A stretch of DNA of 64,000 nucleotides, taken from contig CAKOHG010000001.1 in the NCBI GenBank assembly GCA_934085565.1, positions 1 through 64,000 on the forward strand, read 5' to 3'. Positions within the stretch are counted from its first letter, which is position 1, and each line of letters opens with the position of its first letter. Positions 49,948 through 57,999 of the stretch are shown here, piece by piece. The notes under the pieces are model-generated. The model worked only from the letters and a program-made list of their open reading frames with translations, searched no databases and was not told the origin of the DNA. The stretch comes from an uncultured Bacilli bacterium. Lineage in GTDB: Bacteria > Bacillota_I > Bacilli_A > RF39 > UBA660. The translations under genes and the position numbers were made by a program.

Positions 49948-50388
49948 TTGAATCAATATGAGATTAATGATAATTATGGTTATCAAAATTATGAATATTT
50001 AGATGAAGTGATAACAAAAGTTTTTGAACATGAAAATGTTCATAACGCTATTTGTTCTATTATTTTTGTGGATAATGAAGAAATTCATCAAATAAATAAA
50101 GAAAGAAGAGGAGTAGATCGCGCGACGGACGTGATTAGTTTTGCTTTGGAAGATAGTCCTGATGATTTTGATGAATTTAGAATTTTAGGAGATATTTTTA
50201 TTTCTATTCCAAAAATGCAAGAACAAGCGAAAGAATATGGTCATTCTGAAAAAAGAGAACTTTCTTTTTTAGTTGTTCATGGTCTTTTACATTTATTAGG
50301 TTATGATCATATGAAAAGTAAAAAAGATGAAGAAATCATGTTTTCTTTACAAGATGAGATCTTAGAAAGTTTAAATATATTAAGATAG
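49948..50388 (+). CDS. ybeY: Endoribonuclease YbeY
   Basis: 146 residues with a TTG start (SD AGGGGGAA about 6 nt upstream). Zinc motif LVVHGLLHLLGYDHMK (HxxxH(x5)H). RGVDRATDVISFAL and LGDIFISIPKMQEQAKEYGHS precede it, the family order. It matures 16S rRNA 3' ends and serves in ribosome quality control. It leads into era, the conserved ybeY-era order. Confidence 0.96.
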   Translation: MNQYEINDNYGYQNYEYLDEVITKVFEHENVHNAICSIIFVDNEEIHQINKERRGVDRATDVISFALEDSPDDFDEFRILGDIFISIPKMQEQAKEYGHSEKRELSFLVVHGLLHLLGYDHMKSKKDEEIMFSLQDEILESLNILR

Positions 50389-50399
50389 GGGTGAAAAAT

Positions 50400-51290
50400 T
50401 TGAAAAGTGGTTTTGTAAGTATTATTGGTCGCCCAAATGTTGGTAAAAGTACACTTTTAAATGCTATTTTAGATTTTAAAGTGGCTATTATTTCTGATAA
50501 AGCGGGTACGACACGTAATATTATTCAAGGAATATATAATGATGAGCATAGTCAAATCATTTTTTTAGATACGCCAGGTATCGCTAAACCTAAGAATAAG
50601 TTAGGTAAAATTTTAAATAAAGAATCTTATGCAATGATGCAGGATGTAGACGCTATTTTACTTGTTGTCGATGCCGCTTCTGGACTTGGCAAAGGTGATA
50701 AATATATTTTAGAAAATTTGAAAAATAATAATGTACCAGTGATTTTAGTTTTAAATAAAATTGACCGCTTAAAAAGAGAACAAATCATGGAGTCTATTAT
50801 TGCTTATAAAGATTTATATTCTTTTGCAGAAATCGTACCGGTTAGTGCTTTAGAAAAAGATAATATTGAACGTTTATTAGAAGTAATCAAAAAATATTTA
50901 TCTGGTAACGTTCGTTATTTTGATGAAGATATGGTTACAAGTAGTCCTATGTCATTCATGGCAAGTGAACTGGTAAGAGAAAAACTTCTTAATGCAACTA
51001 TTGAAGAAGTTCCTCATGCTCTTACCTGTGTTACGACAGCTTTTGAAGAGAAAAAGGATATTGTAAATATTAATGTTGATATCATTGTCGATAGAGAATC
51101 TATTAAAAAGATTGTTATTGGCAAAGGTGGCGAAAGACTTAAATTAGTTGGTAGTGAAACACGTAAAGAGTTAGAAAATCTTTTAGGTAAAAAAGTTTAC
51201 TTAGAATTATATGTTAAAACTATTCGTAACTGGAAAGAAAAACAAGCTTTCTTAAAAGAATTAGGTTTTGATGAATTAAATTTAAAATAA
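50400..51290 (+). CDS. era: GTPase Era
   Basis: 296 residues from TTG 50400. G-domain: SIIGRPNVGKSTLLN (G1), GTTRN (G2), DTPGI (G3), LNKIDR (G4), VSALEKDN (G5). C-terminal KH domain carries IVIGKGGERLKLVGSETRKELENLLGKKVYLELYVK. It binds the 16S 3' end during 30S assembly. Both GTG 50391 and TTG 50400 are in frame; AGGGG at 50387-50391 spaces correctly only for TTG, and homologues begin near (M)KSGFVS, so I chose TTG. Confidence 0.97.
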   Translation: MKSGFVSIIGRPNVGKSTLLNAILDFKVAIISDKAGTTRNIIQGIYNDEHSQIIFLDTPGIAKPKNKLGKILNKESYAMMQDVDAILLVVDAASGLGKGDKYILENLKNNNVPVILVLNKIDRLKREQIMESIIAYKDLYSFAEIVPVSALEKDNIERLLEVIKKYLSGNVRYFDEDMVTSSPMSFMASELVREKLLNATIEEVPHALTCVTTAFEEKKDIVNINVDIIVDRESIKKIVIGKGGERLKLVGSETRKELENLLGKKVYLELYVKTIRNWKEKQAFLKELGFDELNLK

Positions 51291-51345
51291 TTGTATAAAA
51301 TCTTTTCTTTCTTCCCAAGATAATATTAGAAGGGAAGAAGAGAAT

Positions 51346-51435
51346 ATGACAAAAAAAGAAGCATGGAATAAATTTAAAGAAACAGGAGAAATTAAGTATT
51401 ATTTAAAATATAAAGGAAAAGATGTGGAATTATGA
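51346..51435 (+). CDS. yqzL: YqzL-like short protein
   Basis: 29 residues: MTKKEAWNKFKETGEIKYYL followed by KYKGKDVEL. In Bacillus the small yqzL gene lies between era and recO and begins 'W..F..TG.i..YL.yk'; the same pattern and position are seen here. Function unknown. The TGA overlaps the recO ATG by 4 bases. Upstream TTCTTCCC and GGGAAGAA (about 51310-51340) form an inverted repeat. Confidence 0.75.
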   Translation: MTKKEAWNKFKETGEIKYYLKYKGKDVEL

Positions 51436-52163
51436 TAACAAAAGTGATGGGTTTCGTTGTAAGAACAATTGATTATAAAGACTCATCACTTTTAGTTTAC
51501 CTTTTAACTCATGAATATGGTCTTATTGGTCTCATTGCCAAAGGGGCTAAACAAATGAAAAGTAAGTTAAGAAGTGGAACTTCTAAATTTACTTATGGCT
51601 ATTTTTACATCTACTATAAGGAAGATAACCTTTCTATTTTAAAAGAAGTCGATGTTATCGATAATTATCCTCGCTTACACGAAGATATTACACTTATTGG
51701 TTATTTAAATTATGTAACAGATTTAACCACGCAAGTGTATAAAGAAAGTAACGAAACAAAATTATTAGATTATTTATTAGTAACTTTAAATAAAATGAAT
51801 CAAGGCTTAGATGCCGCTATTTTAACGAATATTTTAGAGGTGAAGTATTTACCTCTTTTAGGAGTTTCTTTAAACTTAGATTCTTGTGTTAAATGTAAAT
51901 CCACCACTAATTTACTCACGTTATCTTTAGATAATGGAGGTATGATTTGTCAAAATTGTTATACTAATGAGATTTTATATTCTAAAAAAACTTTGTATTA
52001 TTTAAGGTTATTTATGAATATTGATATATCAAAAATTACTAAAATAGATATTAAAGATGACATAAAAAAAGAGTTAGATAATTTTCTAACGGCTTATTAT
52101 AGTTCTTATACAGGTCTTTACTTAAAAAGTAAAAAATTTTTACAAGAGATTAAGGGTTTTTAA
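51432..52163 (+). CDS. recO: DNA repair protein RecO
   Basis: 243 residues. N-terminal OB-fold (VMGFVVRTIDYKDSSLLVYLLTHEYGLIGLIAKGAKQMKSKLRSGTSKFTYG), helical middle, and a zinc finger with CVKCKSTTNL...GGMICQNC (four Cys). It loads RecA on SSB-coated DNA in the RecFOR pathway. It overlaps yqzL, and its last 14 bases overlap the convergent XRE gene. Confidence 0.96.
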   Translation: MITKVMGFVVRTIDYKDSSLLVYLLTHEYGLIGLIAKGAKQMKSKLRSGTSKFTYGYFYIYYKEDNLSILKEVDVIDNYPRLHEDITLIGYLNYVTDLTTQVYKESNETKLLDYLLVTLNKMNQGLDAAILTNILEVKYLPLLGVSLNLDSCVKCKSTTNLLTLSLDNGGMICQNCYTNEILYSKKTLYYLRLFMNIDISKITKIDIKDDIKKELDNFLTAYYSSYTGLYLKSKKFLQEIKGF

Positions 52164-52359
52164 CTTCATCTTTATCTTCAAAAATTTGGACCATTTCCTC
52201 TGAAGGAATCTTCAATATTTTTTTAATTCTTTTTAATGTTTCCAGTGTCGTACTGGTTTCATTTTTTTCAATTCGTTGTAATTGTCTCGTAGAAATAAAT
52301 AATTCTTCGGCTAGCCTTTCTTGGGTATAGCCTCTTTTTTTTCGATATTCTTTAATCAT
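52150..52359 (-). CDS. XRE family transcriptional regulator, 69 residues
   Basis: A compact Cro/C1-type HTH: MIKEYRKKRGYTQERLAEELFISTRQLQRIEKNETSTTLETLKRIKKIL, plus a short acidic tail. HTH helices at about 12-20 and 23-33. GTG 52368 is in frame, but AGGTGAG lies 5 nt before ATG 52359, so the ATG is preferred. A palindrome 11 bases upstream of the start (52370-52388) is its likely autoregulatory site. Small XRE proteins with their own operator are typical of mobile cassettes. It may also act on the surface genes to its right. Confidence 0.85.
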   Translation of the reverse strand: MIKEYRKKRGYTQERLAEELFISTRQLQRIEKNETSTTLETLKRIKKILKIPSEEMVQIFEDKDEVKNP

Positions 52360-52369
52360 AACTCTCACC

Positions 52370-52388
52370 TATGACATATTTTGTCATA
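52370..52388. promoter_or_regulatory. Palindromic operator of the XRE gene
   Basis: TATGACA (52370-52376), 5-nt spacer, TGTCATA (52382-52388): a perfect 7-bp dyad upstream of the XRE start. A close copy of its core occurs at 57947-57962. Confidence 0.65.
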
Positions 52389-52430
52389 GTATTGTATGAA
52401 AAAACACGGTATGAAATGTCATGCTAACTA

Positions 52431-52480
52431 TTGTCTTGAAAAATAAACTGTGTTATCATAAATATGACATAATAAGTCGT
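52431..52480 (+). promoter_or_regulatory. Promoter of the first surface paralogue with an imperfect operator copy
   Basis: -35 TTGTCT (52431-52436), 16-nt spacer, extended -10 TGTTATCAT (-10 at 52453-52458). TATGACA at 52462-52468 repeats the XRE half-site exactly, with a degenerate partner (AGTCGTG, 52474-52480) 5 nt later. Confidence 0.5.
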
Positions 52481-52522
52481 GCTAGAATAGAAAAATATGG
52501 GCATAGTAATAGTGGTGAGAAA

Positions 52523-53872
52523 ATGAAATTAGAAAAATTTAAAGTTAAGAATATAAAGAAAACAAGTATAAACTTATTTTTAATAGGCATTGGTCTTTTA
52601 CTGGGATATTTTTTATTTGGTAGAAGTTATGCTTTTTATGAGGAAAATAAAAATTTTGATGTCATAAATGGAACGGTAGAAGATCCAGGAGATATTTATT
52701 TTGCTTATTATATTGATGGAGAAATATCAAGAGAAATGCCTAAGCAAAATACAGGTTATACTTTGGATGAGACTAAATCTAATTGTAATAACAACGTTAC
52801 AGTGACATGGGATAATGCATCATGGGAAGCTAGGGTAAATCACAAAAATTATAGTGCCACAACAAACACAAGAACCAAATGTACTTTGTATTTTAATAAA
52901 ACTTCAAAAACAGTCTCAACTGTCTTAGGAAATATTGACGTGAATAATTATACCCCAGATTTTACAAAGTCAGCTTGTGACGATGAGTCTTGCGAATCAC
53001 ATGAAAAAGGGATATACGAAACGACAGATTATGATGGCAATCCAACTTATTATTATCGTGGTTCTGTTGAAAATAACTATGTAAAGTTTGCTGGGTATTA
53101 TTGGCGAATTATTCGTATTAATAGCAACGGTTCTATTAGAGTGATCTATGATGGAACGAGTGCTCACGATAATGGAGAGGCATCAGAAGATAGGCAATAT
53201 GGCACAAGTCAATTTAATACAAATAATAATAACAATATGTATGTAGGTTACATGTACACATCAGGAGATGCTCACGGTGTTGGGACATCTTCTACGATTA
53301 AGAATAATGTAGATAAATTTTATACAGATAAATTAACGAGTTATACTTCAAAAATAGATACAAGTGTCGGTTTTTGCGGCGATCGTGCAATTTTGAATCA
53401 ACAAACAGGTGTAGGTACAGGAACAGTAACGACTTATAATAAAGGCTATCTAAGAGTAGAAGAAACTACCCCAAAACTTACTTGTGAGAATGCAAGCGAT
53501 TATTATACTGCGTCAACTTCTTCTAATGGGAATAAATCTTTGAAGTATTCGATTGGATTAATTTCAGTTGATGAAGTAATGCTAGCGGGCCATGCTGGAG
53601 GAATATTTGATGGTTTTAATAATAATACTAAGTTGAATAAGAATGGTTATTTAGTATCAGGATACAGAATTTGGACAATGACACCGGCTGGCAGTTATAA
53701 TCCGTATTATGTTTCAAGATGGGTGTCATTTGTTTTTCAATTTAACGAAGTTGGTAAAATTGATGATGATTATACTAATTATAGTTATTATATTCGACCT
53801 GTAGTCAATATTCGATCTGGCGTAACAATTACAGGAAGTGGCACCAAAACAGATCCATATGTAGTGAGTTAA
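52523..53872 (+). CDS. Membrane-anchored surface protein, WRIIRIN family, paralogue 1
   Basis: 449 residues. Signal-anchor helix (about 14-33, SINLFLIGIGLLLGYFLF), a conserved N-half (YAFYEENKNFDVINGTVEDPGDIYFAYYIDGEISREMP...; about 37-205, with Cys residues) and a C-half that opens VKFAGYYWRIIRINSNGSIRVIYDG and closes WTMTPAG...RPVVNIRSGVTITGSGTKTDPYVVS. The family is not one I can name with certainty; a DUF6273-like fold is possible. Start ATG 52523 has GGTGAG upstream; the ORF extends further up but without an SD. Probable function: cell-surface display, adhesion or recognition. Confidence 0.7.
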   Translation: MKLEKFKVKNIKKTSINLFLIGIGLLLGYFLFGRSYAFYEENKNFDVINGTVEDPGDIYFAYYIDGEISREMPKQNTGYTLDETKSNCNNNVTVTWDNASWEARVNHKNYSATTNTRTKCTLYFNKTSKTVSTVLGNIDVNNYTPDFTKSACDDESCESHEKGIYETTDYDGNPTYYYRGSVENNYVKFAGYYWRIIRINSNGSIRVIYDGTSAHDNGEASEDRQYGTSQFNTNNNNNMYVGYMYTSGDAHGVGTSSTIKNNVDKFYTDKLTSYTSKIDTSVGFCGDRAILNQQTGVGTGTVTTYNKGYLRVEETTPKLTCENASDYYTASTSSNGNKSLKYSIGLISVDEVMLAGHAGGIFDGFNNNTKLNKNGYLVSGYRIWTMTPAGSYNPYYVSRWVSFVFQFNEVGKIDDDYTNYSYYIRPVVNIRSGVTITGSGTKTDPYVVS

Positions 53873-53881
53873 GGAGGAACT

Positions 53882-55231
53882 ATGAAACTAGAAAAATTCA
53901 AAATAAAAAATCATAAAAAAATAGTTATGATTGCATTTACTTTTATGATTGGTATTATAACAGGTTATGTAATTTTTTATCAAAGTTATGCTTTTTATGA
54001 GGAAAATAAGAATTTTGATGTGATAAATGGCATCGTAGAAGATCCAGGAGATGTCTATTTTGCATATTATATTGATGGAGAAATATCTCGAGAAATGCCT
54101 ACTCAAAATACAGGTTATACTCTAGATGAAGCAAAATCAAATTGTAATAACAATGTTACAATAACATGGGATAACGCATCATGGGAAGCTAAGGTAAATC
54201 ACAAAAATTATAGTGCCACAACAAATACCAGAACCAAATGTACTTTATATTTTAATAAAACTTCCAAAACAGTTTCAACTGTCCTAGGAAACATAGAGGT
54301 AAATAGTTACACTCCTGATTTCACCAAATCAGCGTGTGACGATGAGTCTTGCGAATCACATGAAAAAGGAATATACGAAACGACAGATTATGATGGTAAT
54401 CCGACTTATTATTATCGTGGTTCAGTCGAAAATAACTATGTAAAATTTGCAGGATATTATTGGCGTATCATAAGAGTTAACAGTAATGGATCTGTCCGAT
54501 TGATCTATGATGGAACAAGTGCTCATAGTAATGGCGAATCATCAACTGATAGACAATATGGAAGTGTTTACTTTAATTCTGCTCATGGTAATAATATGTA
54601 TGTTGGTTATATGTATACTGATGGAGATGCACATGGTTTCAGTACGTCTTCTGTTATCAAAACAAATGTTGATAAGTTTTATGCCGATAAACTTTTGAGT
54701 TATGCTTCAAAATTAGATACGAATGCTGGCTTTTGTGGTGACCGTTCTACATTGAGTTTAAGAGCTGGTTCTGGCACAAGTGATATTGAGACTTATTATA
54801 AAGGGTATCTAAGAGTGGAGGAAAGTAGTCCGACACTTACCTGTGAAAATATGAATGATTATTATACCATTTCAAGCGCTTCGAGTGGCAATAAAGCCTT
54901 AACATATTCAATAAGTCTAATTTCAATAGATGAAGTTATGTTAGCTGGCCATGCTGGTGGAATATTTAATGGTACTTATAACCATCAAAAATCTAATAAA
55001 AGCGGTTTCTTGACGACTGGTAATCGCTTTTGGACCATGACACCAGCTGGAGGTTATTTTATTTATGGTGCGGGAGATTGGAGAGCTGGTCCATTTATCG
55101 TATGGGAGCAAGGTGGTATTGATTCTTGGTTTTCTAATTATATCTATGGTGTTCGTCCTGTAATCAATATTCGTTCCGATGTAACGATTACAGGAAGTGG
55201 AACAATGACGGATCCTTACGTTGTAAATTAA
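53882..55231 (+). CDS. Membrane-anchored surface protein, WRIIRIN family, paralogue 2
   Basis: 449 residues, same length and layout as its upstream neighbour, 9 bases after it. N-halves differ at roughly one position in twenty, and stretches over 30 bases are identical in DNA. C-halves (after about residue 205) agree at roughly two positions in three, with the variation in the segments between GTSAH and YLRVEE and between AGHAGGIF and RPVINI. The end is RPVINIRSDVTITGSGTMTDPYVVN. This pattern fits diversification or conversion of the exposed part. SD AAGGAGG. A terminator follows. Confidence 0.7.
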   Translation: MKLEKFKIKNHKKIVMIAFTFMIGIITGYVIFYQSYAFYEENKNFDVINGIVEDPGDVYFAYYIDGEISREMPTQNTGYTLDEAKSNCNNNVTITWDNASWEAKVNHKNYSATTNTRTKCTLYFNKTSKTVSTVLGNIEVNSYTPDFTKSACDDESCESHEKGIYETTDYDGNPTYYYRGSVENNYVKFAGYYWRIIRVNSNGSVRLIYDGTSAHSNGESSTDRQYGSVYFNSAHGNNMYVGYMYTDGDAHGFSTSSVIKTNVDKFYADKLLSYASKLDTNAGFCGDRSTLSLRAGSGTSDIETYYKGYLRVEESSPTLTCENMNDYYTISSASSGNKALTYSISLISIDEVMLAGHAGGIFNGTYNHQKSNKSGFLTTGNRFWTMTPAGGYFIYGAGDWRAGPFIVWEQGGIDSWFSNYIYGVRPVINIRSDVTITGSGTMTDPYVVN

Positions 55232-55254
55232 TATATTAATAATTAAATTTTTAA

Positions 55255-55285
55255 AATGCTCTATTGCAAATAGGGTATTTTTTTT
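55255..55285 (+). terminator. Terminator after the surface paralogues
   Basis: AATGCTCTAT (55255-55264) with ATAGGGTATT (55270-55279), two G-U pairs, T run to 55285. Confidence 0.8.
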
Positions 55286-55329
55286 GCCTAAAATAACAGT
55301 ATTATAAAATTTGTGAAAGGAAGAAAAAA

Positions 55330-56415
55330 ATGAAAGAAAACATCTATTTACGAAAAGATGGAAGATTTGAAATGAGGTATCATTATGGTTATCGTGATGA
55401 TGGCAGTTCAAATTACAAATCAATTTATGGTATGACAGAAAAAGAGGTGAAAAAGAAATATAAAGAAACCATAGCTAAATTATTAAAACAACATGATCTT
55501 CTCATTTTTGATAAAAATTATTTAGGATATGATATAAATTTATGGCTGATGAACGCTAAAATAAAAAGTAAAAAATCGACTTATTCTAACTATTATTATT
55601 TGGTATTTTCTCGTATTGTTCCAAAATTTGCCAAGATGAGAAAAGACACTATTTCTTTAGAATTAATTAACAATTTTACTAATGAATTAATAAAAGATGA
55701 CTTATCAGCTAAGAGTATAAATGATCTTTTAATAATTCTTCAACAAATATTAAGATTTGGAGAGATTGATATAAAAATACCTAAGCCTAAAATTCCTAAA
55801 AAAACAATTCAAATTTTAAAAAAGGAAGAACAGAAAAAATTAGAAGAAGCGTTAATGAAAAAATTAAACAATGTTTCATTTGGTATTTATTTAACCCTTT
55901 ATACAGGTTTAAGAATAGGGGAGCTATGTGCTTTAAGATGGGAAGATATTGATCTTATAAATAAAAAAATACTGGTTAAAAACACATTAATTAGAATTAA
56001 AAATCCAGATGTAACGTCTAAAGAAAAAACCATACTAATTTTAGATGAACCAAAATCTATTTCTTCAATAAGAGAAATCCCCATTCCCAATTTTTTAATG
56101 CCAATAATTCAGAAAATTAGTAATAATGTTAAAACTAATTTTTTTCTTGTTTCAGGATCTGAAAAAATGATGGAACCAAGAAGTTATTTTAATAAATATA
56201 AAAAAATCATGAAAGAACTAGATTTAGAACAATATAGCTTTCATGCTTTAAGACATTCTTTTGCAACAAGATGTATAGAAAATGGTTGTGATCCTAAAAC
56301 GTTAAGTGAAATATTAGGGCATTCCAATGTAAAAATCACTTTGGAAAGATATGTTCATCCTAATTATGAAAATAAAGTAACTATGATGAATCAGTTACAA
56401 CCGTTTTATAAGTAA
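55330..56415 (+). CDS. Tyrosine recombinase/integrase
   Basis: 361 residues. An N-terminal AP2-like arm-binding part (1-65, YLRKDGRFEMRYHYGYRDDG), a SAM-like core-binding domain (about 66-145) and the catalytic domain with R195 (GLRIGELCALRW), K242 (EPKSISSIREIPI), H305-x-x-R308 (HALRHSFATR), H331 (ILGHSN) and the nucleophile Y341 (LERYVHP). All catalytic residues are present, so it should be active. No excisionase or phage genes are near. The 20-bp inverted repeats immediately downstream (56418-56599) are its probable substrate. SD AAAGGAA. Confidence 0.93.
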   Translation: MKENIYLRKDGRFEMRYHYGYRDDGSSNYKSIYGMTEKEVKKKYKETIAKLLKQHDLLIFDKNYLGYDINLWLMNAKIKSKKSTYSNYYYLVFSRIVPKFAKMRKDTISLELINNFTNELIKDDLSAKSINDLLIILQQILRFGEIDIKIPKPKIPKKTIQILKKEEQKKLEEALMKKLNNVSFGIYLTLYTGLRIGELCALRWEDIDLINKKILVKNTLIRIKNPDVTSKEKTILILDEPKSISSIREIPIPNFLMPIIQKISNNVKTNFFLVSGSEKMMEPRSYFNKYKKIMKELDLEQYSFHALRHSFATRCIENGCDPKTLSEILGHSNVKITLERYVHPNYENKVTMMNQLQPFYK

Positions 56416-56417
56416 AA

Positions 56418-56437
56418 ATTTCTTAAAGTTAGAAACT
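56418..56437 (+). repeat. Left inverted repeat (IRL), candidate recombination site
   Basis: ATTTCTTAAAGTTAGAAACT. Its reverse complement matches 56580-56599 at 19 of 20 positions. It is also part of a perfect 13-bp hairpin (arms 56418-56430 and 56434-56446) with no U tract, like the dyad of a tyrosine-recombinase core site. Confidence 0.75.
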
Positions 56438-56464
56438 TTAAGAAATAACAATAAACTACGATGT

Positions 56465-56493
56465 ATATTAGCACATAAAAGGGGTGATGTCAA
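56465..56493 (-). promoter_or_regulatory. Strong promoter inside the candidate invertible segment
   Basis: Read on the minus strand: consensus -35 TTGACA (56493-56488), 17-nt spacer, extended -10 TGCTAATAT (-10 at 56470-56465). It points left into the recombinase gene's 3' end. Inversion of the segment would put the -10 at about 56547-56552 pointing right, roughly 65 bases before the ATG at 56617. A weaker rightward TTGACC...TTAAAT pair exists in the present orientation. Confidence 0.75.
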
Positions 56494-56579
56494 ATTTGAC
56501 CATTTACTACATTATTTTTTTAAATATTAAAATATCTATTAAATATCAATTTTATAGTGTGAAAAGTAATTTTTCTTTT

Positions 56580-56599
56580 AGTTTCTAACTTTTAGAAAT
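56580..56599 (+). repeat. Right inverted repeat (IRR), candidate recombination site
   Basis: AGTTTCTAACTTTTAGAAAT. Inverted copy of 56418-56437 with one mismatch, separated from it by 142 bp. It ends 17 bases before the next start codon. Confidence 0.75.
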
Positions 56600-56616
56600 A
56601 ATTAGTAGGGGGATAT

Positions 56617-57894
56617 ATGGGAAAAAAATTACAAACAATCTATGAATATTTTAAGGAATATTCTGAGAAAGATATTGATGACATGATTTACAATTTGTCT
56701 ATGGATGATAAATTAGTGATAAGAGCTCGTTTTGGAAATGATTTACATCATCCTACTTTACATCCAAATTGGAATAAAGAAAATTATCGTAAGTATTATA
56801 ATACGGTCTTACCAAAAATGCGTAAATTATTAGTTAAATTATCTTCTTCTGCAAATGAGCCGGAAGTTGAAAAAGAATCAGAAATTTTTCAAACTGAGTC
56901 AGAGATTATAGATAAAACACCGCTTTTATTAAATTTAATAAAAGCTGGTAAAACTAATCATGAAATGTGTGATATTTTAAAAATGACACCTAATCAACTT
57001 TATGAAGAGTTGTTAAAATTAAAAAACAGAGGAATAAGATATTCTCGAAAATATTATTCTGATGGTGTTATTAAATACGATAGCATTACAACTATGCAAA
57101 ATTTAAAAAGTTATAGAGATCCTGGTCATATGAGAACTATCATAACGGATACTAATGAAAATAGTATGAAGCTACTAGCTATTTCAGATTTACATTTTGG
57201 CAATGAATTAGAAAGAATCGATCTCATCGATCGTGCCTTTAATTATTGTATTAAAAATGGAATAAATATTATTTTGTGTGGAGGAGATTTTATTGATGGA
57301 AGCTATAGTAAAGGAACTCAAAAAATAACCGATTTATATCAACAAATGGAGTATTTTATAAAGAATTATCCGCAAGATAAAAATATTTTAACATTTGGTG
57401 TTGGTGGAGATCATGATTTAAGTGCTTTTAATAAATCTTCTTTAGATCTTATTGAAATATGTGAAAATTTTAGACAAGATATTATTATTGGTGGTTATAA
57501 TAACACAACTATTAATTTGAAAAATGATAAAATACATTTATATCATCACACTCCAATTGGAAGATTATATTATCATGGAGCTTCTATAATTTTACATGGT
57601 CATTTACATAAATATACAACAATGATGAAGAACGGAACTTTAAATGTTACTTTACCATCTTTGTCAAATATAAATCAAGTTATACCAAGTGCACTTGAAT
57701 TAGAATTGTCATTTGAAAAAGAAATGATCAAAGAAACAAATGTAAAACAATTATATTTTGATACCGAAGATGTTATTCTAGGGGAATCTCAATTTAAAAT
57801 ATTTAGTGAAAATTGCCCTAAAAGTGTCATTTCCAAAAACGCTGAAAACTATCGTCAATCTTCTATGGAAATTACACGAAAGTTAGTAAAATAA
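56617..57894 (+). CDS. Sigma-like/HTH segment fused to a calcineurin-like metallophosphoesterase
   Basis: 425 residues. Residues 1-75 (IYEYFKEYSEKDIDDMIYNLSMDDKLVIRARFGNDL...YYNTVLPKMRKLL) resemble the sigma-70-like module in uncultured Bacilli. An HTH candidate follows at about 103-140 (LLLNLIKAGKTNHEMCDILKMTPNQLYEELLKLKNRG). The C-domain has the metallophosphoesterase motifs: D191-L-H193, GGD224, GGDHD (263-267), H310-H311 and HGHLH (327-331). A DNA-binding part with a phosphoesterase suggests a regulator or nucleic-acid/nucleotide enzyme; substrate unknown. SD AGGGGG. Its promoter is inverted away from it at present. Confidence 0.75.
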   Translation: MGKKLQTIYEYFKEYSEKDIDDMIYNLSMDDKLVIRARFGNDLHHPTLHPNWNKENYRKYYNTVLPKMRKLLVKLSSSANEPEVEKESEIFQTESEIIDKTPLLLNLIKAGKTNHEMCDILKMTPNQLYEELLKLKNRGIRYSRKYYSDGVIKYDSITTMQNLKSYRDPGHMRTIITDTNENSMKLLAISDLHFGNELERIDLIDRAFNYCIKNGINIILCGGDFIDGSYSKGTQKITDLYQQMEYFIKNYPQDKNILTFGVGGDHDLSAFNKSSLDLIEICENFRQDIIIGGYNNTTINLKNDKIHLYHHTPIGRLYYHGASIILHGHLHKYTTMMKNGTLNVTLPSLSNINQVIPSALELELSFEKEMIKETNVKQLYFDTEDVILGESQFKIFSENCPKSVISKNAENYRQSSMEITRKLVK

Positions 57895-57945
57895 GTTGTT
57901 ATTTAATTTATAAATCAAAAAAATTGTCAAGTCCTTCAAAATAAA

Positions 57946-57974
57946 TTGACATATCTTTGTCAAATTAATATACT
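57946..57974 (+). promoter_or_regulatory. Promoter of the third surface gene, with XRE-operator-like dyad
   Basis: -35 TTGACA (57946-57951), 17-nt spacer, -10 TATACT (57969-57974). The -35 is the left arm of TTGACA-n6-TGTCAA (57946-57963), whose core TGACATAT..TTTGTCA nearly repeats the XRE operator at 52370. Confidence 0.65.
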
Positions 57975-57999
57975 TATATTATAAGAAGGGTTGATGACC

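Noticed and set aside
52523..55231. A shufflon of surface genes driven by the nearby recombinase
   Set aside because: I found no inverted repeats like 56418/56580 inside or between the two surface genes; only the promoter segment has them. Direct homology between the paralogues could still recombine by RecA.
54941..55423. A 160-codon minus-strand frame across the end of surface paralogue 2
   Set aside because: Shadow frame rich in His/Asn/Thr, overlapping a terminator and the next gene start; no SD.
56418..56446. The 13-bp hairpin after the recombinase gene as an ordinary terminator
   Set aside because: It has a perfect stem but no U tract, and its left arm reappears inverted at 56580; a recombination site explains both.
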